Of a stretch of 12,271 nt of DNA, positions 7,253-12,271 are shown one piece after another. This DNA is from Leptospira vanthielii serovar Holland str. Waz Holland = ATCC 700522 (GTDB lineage Bacteria; Spirochaetota; Leptospiria; Leptospirales; Leptospiraceae). A program made the position numbers and the translations under genes. The DNA is taken from NCBI RefSeq assembly GCF_000332455.1, contig NZ_AOGY02000064.1, forward strand, positions 1 through 12,271, given 5' to 3'. Numbering within the stretch: the stretch's first letter is position 1; every line of letters starts with the position of its first letter. A model generated the notes under the pieces. It ran no database searches, was not told the DNA's origin, and saw only the letters and a list, made by a program, of their open reading frames with translations.

Positions 7253-8355
7253 TCCTTTAAGTATTCAATCCTTTCTCGGATGGATTCATTGGAAGGATTT
7301 TTCTTTGCCAAATCTTCCAAAAGTTTGATGGCCTCAGGTTTTTTCCCCATAATGTCCCAAAGGTCAGAAAGTTCCAGTGCCGGTCTTGGGTCGCTCGGAG
7401 ACTTGGAACGTAGGCCTAAATAAATTTCTTCTGCTTTTTCTAAGTCACCTATAAGGCGTAAGGCGGCTGCTTTTCCCAGTAAGGCAAAGTAATCATCACC
7501 ATTGGCAAGGATTTTATTAAAACATTCGAGGGCTTTGTCATAGTTGCCAAGTCCTCGAAGTGAGTCTGCATAACGATTGATGATGAGTTTGTTGTCTGGA
7601 TCGGATTCGAGAATTTTTTCCCAATAGGTGATTGCAGTTTTAAAATCTTTTTTACCACGATAGGATTCGGCAAGACCGTAGAGAGCAAAGAAATTTTTGG
7701 GATCTAACTCTTTGGCACGGTCGTAATAAAGAATGGCTTTGTCAAAGTCTTTGATTTTGCGGTAACTGTTTCCGATCTCTGTAAGAATTTTTATATTGTT
7801 TGGTTGGCTAGAAAGTAGTTTTTCCCACCACTGGATGGCATCCACATACCTTTGACAAGCAAAGTATAAATGACCAAGCCCAACAATCACATACTGGTCA
7901 TTAGGATTAATTTGGAGAGCTTCCATATAATAAACTTCTGATTCTTTGAAGTTTTTTAGTTTTCTATGGGCATCGGCAACTCGAGAAAGGATACTTGCAT
8001 CTGTGATTGTTATATGGTGGAATTCTTCTGCAACTTCGATGATTCGTTTGAGGCTGTTCAAATCTCTGTAAGCATTCATAAGTCCCATAAGAGAAAACTT
8101 ATTGGTTGTATCACCAAGCAAACATTTTCGGTAGTATTGGATGGCTTGTTCTGGCTGTTTTGTTTTTGCATAATAGTCACCAAGACCAACAAGTCCATAG
8201 GTGTTGAAGGGATCTTCATCCAGTAATATGTCTAATCGTTCTTTGGCTTCTTTAAAACGACCCTGATCAAGAAAACGATAGGCCTCTTTTGCAAGGGCTT
8301 TTATTTTTGTGAACTTTTCATCTTCTTGTGGCTTTTCAATATCTGCATTTTCCAT
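7249..8355 (-). CDS. Tetratricopeptide-repeat protein
   Basis: A soluble protein of 368 residues made almost wholly of about ten tandem TPR units of 34 residues. The repeat signature is clear, for example the unit around [19 protein letters not shown] and the repeated [19 protein letters not shown] and NPN or DPDN turns. It has no signal peptide or membrane segment, so it is probably cytoplasmic and acts as a protein-binding scaffold. No enzymatic domain is fused. The start chosen is the ATG at 8355, with GGA 7 bases upstream. A TTG at 8367 would add four residues (reading MDPN). Its stop codon shares bases with the stop of the convergent transporter gene. It is divergent from ilvB, with only about 100 bases between them. 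Function beyond protein binding is unknown. Confidence 0.85.
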   Translation of the reverse strand: MENADIEKPQEDEKFTKIKALAKEAYRFLDQGRFKEAKERLDILLDEDPFNTYGLVGLGDYYAKTKQPEQAIQYYRKCLLGDTTNKFSLMGLMNAYRDLNSLKRIIEVAEEFHHITITDASILSRVADAHRKLKNFKESEVYYMEALQINPNDQYVIVGLGHLYFACQRYVDAIQWWEKLLSSQPNNIKILTEIGNSYRKIKDFDKAILYYDRAKELDPKNFFALYGLAESYRGKKDFKTAITYWEKILESDPDNKLIINRYADSLRGLGNYDKALECFNKILANGDDYFALLGKAAALRLIGDLEKAEEIYLGLRSKSPSDPRPALELSDLWDIMGKKPEAIKLLEDLAKKNPSNESIRERIEYLKD

Positions 8356-8465
8356 ATTAGGGTCCAATTTTCAGCATTCTTTTTTAGACAGTAAAAATCG
8401 ACCTAAAAACGTGAGAACATTGACAACAGGCTCTTTTTTGCAGAAATGACAATGAGGGGGAATGT
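8356..8465. promoter_or_regulatory. Divergent intergenic region between the TPR gene and ilvB
   Basis: About 110 bases should hold promoters for both directions. A perfect TTGACA at 8420-8425 could be a plus-strand -35 for ilvBN, but the sequence 17-18 bases later (GAAATG/AAATGA) is a poor -10. The same spot reads TTGTCA on the minus strand, so the hexamers overlap. A strong GAGGGGG ribosome site at 8454-8460 lies 5 bases before the ilvB ATG. I see no short leader peptide rich in branched-chain codons and no terminator hairpin, so there is no sign of ilv-type attenuation. Confidence 0.35.
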
Positions 8466-10172
8466 ATGTCATCTACAACCGAAGCAATTACAGGCGGTCG
8501 ACTTATGGTCGAATTATTGGAAGAAGCGGGTGTGGAGATTGTCTTTGGATACCCAGGTGGTGCCATCCTCCCATTCTACGACGAACTCTATCATAGCAAA
8601 AAAATCAAACATATCCTCGTTCGCCATGAACAAGGTGCCGTCCATATGGCAGAAGGTTATGCTCGTTCTACGGGCAAGTTAGGTGTTTGTATTGCTACTT
8701 CGGGACCAGGTGCTACTAATTTAATCACTGGTCTTACCGATGCCAAATTGGATTCCATTCCCATCCTTGCCATAACGGGACAAGTTGCTACAGATGCCAT
8801 CGGAACGGATGCCTTCCAAGAGGCAGATATTTTTGGAATCACCATTCCTATTACCAAATACAATGCTCTCATCAAAAAAGCTGATGACCTTGCTCGTCAT
8901 TTCGAAGAAGCGATCAAAATAGCCATGGGAGGAAGGCCAGGACCCGTTTTACTTGATTTTCCCAAAGATGTACAAACACAAAAAACAACGGTTAGAAAAG
9001 CTGCCTCTTTAAAAATTGCTCCTCATCATTATGAAAGACCAAAGGTCAAAGGGGACCCGCAAGAATTCGCAGAAGTTTTAAACGGGGCCAAACGTCCGTT
9101 ACTCTATGTGGGTGGTGGTGCCATCAATTCTTTTGCTTCTGCTGAAATCAAAGCTTTGGCAGAAAAGGCAAATGCACCAGTGACTACAACCCTTATGGGT
9201 CTTGGTGCCTTTCCGGGAACCCATCCACTATCGGTGGGAATGCTTGGAATGCATGGAACCGCTTACGCCAACAAAGCAGTATTAGAATGTGATTATATTT
9301 TAAACTTGGGTGCCAGGTTTGATGACCGTGTTGCCAAATACCAAGACTTCGCCCCCAATGCCATTCGTGCTCATGTGGACATTGATGCGGCTGAGTTTAA
9401 CAAACGAATCAATGTAGACCATATCCTTCATGGAGATCTAAAAGACGCCATTCGCGAAATCCTTCCTTTTGTTAAGGGTGGCGACCGCAGTTCTTGGATT
9501 GAAAACATTCAAACCTTAAAGAAAAATCATCCACTCGATTTTGACAACAGTGGGGACAGTATCAAACCTCAAGACTTTCTTAAGCGGGTGTATGAGAAAA
9601 CCAAAGGGGAAGCCATTGTTTCGACTGATGTAGGCCAACACCAAATGTGGGCAGCCCAGTATTATCTCTTTGATAGGCCCAATACTTGGTTAACTTCTGG
9701 AGGCCTTGGCACTATGGGGTATGGACTTCCTGCAGCGATTGGTGCCAAATTTGGAAACCCTGACAAAACTGTGATTTGTGTCACAGGAGACGGTTCCATT
9801 CAGATGTGTATTCAAGAACTTGCCACAATCGCACAATCTAAGTTAGGTGTTAAGATTTTATTATTCAATAATAACTTTCTTGGAATGGTTCGCCAGTGGC
9901 AGGAATTATTTTATGAGGAAAGATTTAGTGAGTCCCAGTGGACCTACAATCCAAACTTTGTCAAACTTGCCGAAGCTTATGGAATTCCTGCGATGAAGAT
10001 CGAACACAAATCTGAAATCGATAAGGGTGTAGAATTTTTCTTAAAAGACAGTGGATCAGCATTGATTGAGGTGATGATTCCTGCGGAAGAAAAAGTATTC
10101 CCAATGATCCCTGCAGGAAAATCACAACAAGATCTAATCGAATTCAAAGACTTGGGGAAATTTAAAAAATGA
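8466..10172 (+). CDS. ilvB: Acetolactate synthase (acetohydroxyacid synthase), large catalytic subunit
   Basis: The thiamine-diphosphate and FAD dependent enzyme that condenses two pyruvates to acetolactate, or pyruvate with 2-ketobutyrate, as the first common step to valine, leucine and isoleucine. The 568-residue protein is full length. It shows [14 protein letters not shown] at 28-41, the catalytic Glu55 in [15 protein letters not shown], and SGPGATNL at 79-86. [16 protein letters not shown] at 104-119 and [14 protein letters not shown] follow. The ThDP/Mg site is GDGS at 441-444 leading to NNN at 468-470, then the FLGMVRQWQ segment. These are the anabolic AHAS landmarks (FLGMVRQWQ and the FAD-binding middle domain), rather than those of a catabolic AlsS. 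The ATG at 8466 has a GAGGGGG site 5 bases upstream. Its stop overlaps the start of ilvN. Confidence 0.97.
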   Translation: MSSTTEAITGGRLMVELLEEAGVEIVFGYPGGAILPFYDELYHSKKIKHILVRHEQGAVHMAEGYARSTGKLGVCIATSGPGATNLITGLTDAKLDSIPILAITGQVATDAIGTDAFQEADIFGITIPITKYNALIKKADDLARHFEEAIKIAMGGRPGPVLLDFPKDVQTQKTTVRKAASLKIAPHHYERPKVKGDPQEFAEVLNGAKRPLLYVGGGAINSFASAEIKALAEKANAPVTTTLMGLGAFPGTHPLSVGMLGMHGTAYANKAVLECDYILNLGARFDDRVAKYQDFAPNAIRAHVDIDAAEFNKRINVDHILHGDLKDAIREILPFVKGGDRSSWIENIQTLKKNHPLDFDNSGDSIKPQDFLKRVYEKTKGEAIVSTDVGQHQMWAAQYYLFDRPNTWLTSGGLGTMGYGLPAAIGAKFGNPDKTVICVTGDGSIQMCIQELATIAQSKLGVKILLFNNNFLGMVRQWQELFYEERFSESQWTYNPNFVKLAEAYGIPAMKIEHKSEIDKGVEFFLKDSGSALIEVMIPAEEKVFPMIPAGKSQQDLIEFKDLGKFKK

Positions 10173-10657
10173 AACACACTCTAAGTATTTTAGTCAATAA
10201 CCATCCCGGTGTGATGAGCCATGTTTCAGGTCTTTTCACTCGTCGCGGATATAATATCGATTCTATTGCCGTAGGTGTGACTGACAACGCGGAAGTCTCT
10301 TCTATGACAATCGTTTTGAATGGCGACGATTTTGTCGTAGGCCAAGTCAAAAACCAACTTCTTAAATTGCCTGATGTGCTCCGAGTCCAAGACATGGCTT
10401 ATGCAAGTTCTGTCCAAAGGGAACTAGTGCTTATTTCTTTTTGCATTACCGAGGGCAATCGGAGCGAAGCACTGACCATCTGCAATGGCTTCGATGTCAA
10501 AATTCTGGAAATGACAGAAGATTCTCTGCTTATTGAATTTTCTGGAAATTCGAGACAGGTAACCAATATTATTTCTGTTCTTAAACCTTTCGGAATTCGT
10601 GAGATTTCTCGTACGGGTCAAATTGCGATTGCCTATCGGAACCAAAACTCCGTTTAG
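10169..10657 (+). CDS. ilvN: Acetolactate synthase, small regulatory subunit
   Basis: The regulatory partner of IlvB. It raises catalytic activity and in this family usually confers feedback inhibition, classically by valine. The protein is 162 residues, normal for the short (IlvN/IlvH-like) form. Residues 1-75 are an ACT domain beginning [20 protein letters not shown], with Asn11 and Gly14 at the positions that bind the effector in E. coli IlvH, then [12 protein letters not shown]. Residues 84-158 are the C-terminal activation domain ending [16 protein letters not shown]. The ATG sits in an ATGA overlap with the ilvB stop, which couples translation and keeps the subunits in proportion. The symbol ilvH is sometimes used for the same family. 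No ilvC follows in this window, so the reductoisomerase must be elsewhere or beyond. Confidence 0.96.
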   Translation: MKHTLSILVNNHPGVMSHVSGLFTRRGYNIDSIAVGVTDNAEVSSMTIVLNGDDFVVGQVKNQLLKLPDVLRVQDMAYASSVQRELVLISFCITEGNRSEALTICNGFDVKILEMTEDSLLIEFSGNSRQVTNIISVLKPFGIREISRTGQIAIAYRNQNSV

Positions 10658-10661
10658 AATC

Positions 10662-10707
10662 CACTTGACAGAGCCTTGATTTTCGGAGACCATAGGGGCC
10701 TCAAGTG
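10662..10707. repeat. Short inverted repeat between ilvN and the metallopeptidase gene
   Basis: CACTTGA at 10662-10668 is matched by its reverse complement TCAAGTG at 10701-10707, with a possible extension by GCC/GGC after small bulges. The loop is about 32 bases and no T-run follows, so it is not a typical intrinsic terminator. It could be a weak RNA stem after the ilvBN message, or chance. Confidence 0.3.
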
Positions 10708-10723
10708 AGTTCGTCTCTGCCCC

Positions 10724-12271
10724 ATGATCCGTAAGCCAATCTTATTTGCACTTTTCCTCCTAACTACCGTTATCTCTTCTGAGACGGAACGTGTCACAGT
10801 CCCACTCAAACGGGGACCCAGTTCCGATGTATTGTATTTTGACTTTGGGGAGACGGCCCCCACTTCTTATCTCTCTGTAGAAAGACTCCAAGAACCCAAA
10901 CTAGAAGATTTAAAGTTAGGATTTTTGGAACCAAGCCCTGGGTATTACAATGGGCCGGATGGGGGGGAGGTTTACCAATGGGCAAAAAACCATTACCAGT
11001 GGAAAAGGGCCGATGGAAGTGTGTATACGGAATGGGCGAATGGAACTTTTAAACTCGATTTCCCCACAGGGATTGGTTTTGTTTCGGCACCTGCATCGTG
11101 TAATGGATGTTTGCCGACACTGGTTTGGAATTATCCTGACCTAACTAAAATCACAAAGTATTGGTTGGCTCATAGAAAAGAATACGATTATATCCACCAA
11201 AAACCACTCAATTTCGAAAACTATCTTCTCGTAAGTGAAACCAAATTTGGGAAACCAAAGTTGGAATTAGGAAACTATGTATTTTACGGCTCCGAACAGT
11301 GGAATGAATACTTACGTGTATTTGGTGATTTTTTTAAAATGAAACCTTTTTTTCAATATATGAAATCCGAGTTTCAATTGGAGAATCGGGGAAAAATCCC
11401 CGTATTGTTATTCGACAAATATGAAGAAATCAAAGAATACATTGGGGCCGATATCCCTGGTGGAACGGAAGAGGGTGGGTTTGGGGGAAGGGATTCCATT
11501 AGTTTGTGCTGCGGGGAAAAAATGCCGCAGGCCACAGGAAATCCGGAATTTGATTCTGATGCACTTCGTCGTGTACACTTTGGCATTTTTTACCATGAAG
11601 CGGTTCATAATTTAGAACAAATTTCTTGTTTGAAAATTCAGTCAGAGACAGGTAAAATTCCCACAGCCGATATTTTGGATCCTTGGTTTGAAGAAGGTCT
11701 TGCTAATTATGTAGAAGCAAAATTTTACGAACGAAAACAATTTTATATTTATAATGATGCAGAGAAGTTGATTCGTGAAAACAAAGTTCCCAAAACCTTT
11801 AAATCGTTGTTAGATGCAAAGTATAGAGATTTACTTCCTTATTCTATTGGTCCACTTATGATTAAACATATCCACGAAACTTATGGAAAAGAGGCCATTA
11901 TTTCCTACCAAAGGGACACTTGCGTGGGAACTGCACCGGCTTTGGCTTTGCAAAATGCCACAGGTGTTTCCCCAGACCAAATTTTGAAAGATAGTTTGTT
12001 GCGGTTTGAAAAAGAGAAAGACTCTGTTCTTCGAGATGGCAAGAAACTTCAGTTAGCTGGTTATACAAGGATGAATCCTAAATTTCCAACGGAGTACAAA
12101 TCCTTTTTAGAAAAAGGGTTTTCTCTTCCCGAATCAGCTTTGGAGGTCAAGTCCTACACACAACTCCCTAGTTTACAAAAAGTTTTTCTTGCTTCCGTGG
12201 ATTCTTTTTCTGAAAAATTGGAAGGGGACTTCCTTGCACCGGGAGAAAGTTATTTTTATCATACGTGGCGT
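10724..12271 (+). CDS. Secreted gluzincin-type metallopeptidase-like protein (runs off right edge)
   Basis: An open frame of 516 codons from the ATG at 10724 to the window edge, with no stop, so the C-terminus is missing. Residues 1-20 (MIRKPILFALFLLTTVISS) are a signal peptide. A zinc-binding HExxH motif, HEAVH, lies at 291-295 in HFGIFYHEAVHNLEQI. Twenty-nine residues after its last histidine comes WFEEGLANYVEA (321-332), whose Glu324 fits the third zinc ligand of gluzincin (peptidase MA) enzymes. Downstream, LLPYSIGPLMIKHIHETYG (370-388) and NATGVSPDQILKDSLLRF (411-428) match the helical tail usual in that group. Cysteines occur as CNGC (126-129) and CC (262-263). It would act in the periplasm or outside the cell; the substrate is unknown. 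The in-frame stop at 10706 excludes an earlier start, and there is no good ribosome site. It may be read with ilvBN or from its own promoter. Confidence 0.8.
   Translation, partial: MIRKPILFALFLLTTVISSETERVTVPLKRGPSSDVLYFDFGETAPTSYLSVERLQEPKLEDLKLGFLEPSPGYYNGPDGGEVYQWAKNHYQWKRADGSVYTEWANGTFKLDFPTGIGFVSAPASCNGCLPTLVWNYPDLTKITKYWLAHRKEYDYIHQKPLNFENYLLVSETKFGKPKLELGNYVFYGSEQWNEYLRVFGDFFKMKPFFQYMKSEFQLENRGKIPVLLFDKYEEIKEYIGADIPGGTEEGGFGGRDSISLCCGEKMPQATGNPEFDSDALRRVHFGIFYHEAVHNLEQISCLKIQSETGKIPTADILDPWFEEGLANYVEAKFYERKQFYIYNDAEKLIRENKVPKTFKSLLDAKYRDLLPYSIGPLMIKHIHETYGKEAIISYQRDTCVGTAPALALQNATGVSPDQILKDSLLRFEKEKDSVLRDGKKLQLAGYTRMNPKFPTEYKSFLEKGFSLPESALEVKSYTQLPSLQKVFLASVDSFSEKLEGDFLAPGESYFYHTWR

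Noticed and set aside
8466..8500. ilv-type leader peptide or attenuator before or at the start of ilvB
   Set aside because: No short frame with clustered Ile, Leu or Val codons and no terminator-like hairpin with a T-run was found between the TPR gene and ilvB.
10665..10697. TTGACA at 10665-10670 as a promoter for the metallopeptidase gene
   Set aside because: No acceptable -10 lies at 16-18 bases. The nearest, CATAGG, is about 20 bases away and matches poorly.
11374..11615. Three short open frames on both strands inside the metallopeptidase region
   Set aside because: All overlap the long plus-strand frame that carries the zinc-site motifs, and none shows a motif or ribosome site of its own.

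Overview
The window looks like chromosomal sequence of a leptospire (genus Leptospira), more likely one of the moderately low-GC saprophytic or intermediate species than a specific pathogen. The clearest pointer is a secreted, lysine/glutamate-rich P83/100-family protein, a spirochaete family. The compact, AT-leaning gene style and the TPR and LamG-like envelope genes fit. The genus is inferred from family recognition, without any database search.

Layout. (1) 1-444, minus: the end of an IS30-family insertion sequence. It holds the first 129 codons of the transposase and a terminal inverted repeat. The rest lies outside the window. (2) 412-4253, minus: a tightly packed, overlapping four-gene unit, read serC (phosphoserine aminotransferase), a small secreted protein of unknown function, rpiB (ribose-5-phosphate isomerase B), then a secreted LamG/fibronectin-like protein. 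The IS30 copy sits in the last codons of that final gene, whose present stop codon lies inside the IS end. (3) 4378-7252, plus: the P83/100-family protein followed by a major facilitator transporter whose true start is unclear. (4) 7249-8355, minus: a cytoplasmic TPR-repeat protein, convergent with the transporter and sharing bases of its stop codon. (5) 8466-10657, plus: ilvB and ilvN, the two acetohydroxyacid synthase subunits, joined by a 4-base ATGA overlap. (6) 10724 to the right edge, plus: a secreted protein that carries the HExxH and downstream EG signature of a gluzincin metallopeptidase, incomplete at the edge.

The known enzymes are core metabolism: serine (and possibly pyridoxal phosphate) synthesis, the pentose-phosphate shunt, and the first committed step of branched-chain amino acid synthesis. 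Around them lie cell-envelope or secreted proteins of unknown role. No tRNA, rRNA, CRISPR array, phage or defence genes were seen, and no gene-free stretch exceeds 300 bases. I do not see a new multi-gene system here. The items most worth a second look are the IS30 junction, the unannounced metallopeptidase, and the transporter's missing start codon.
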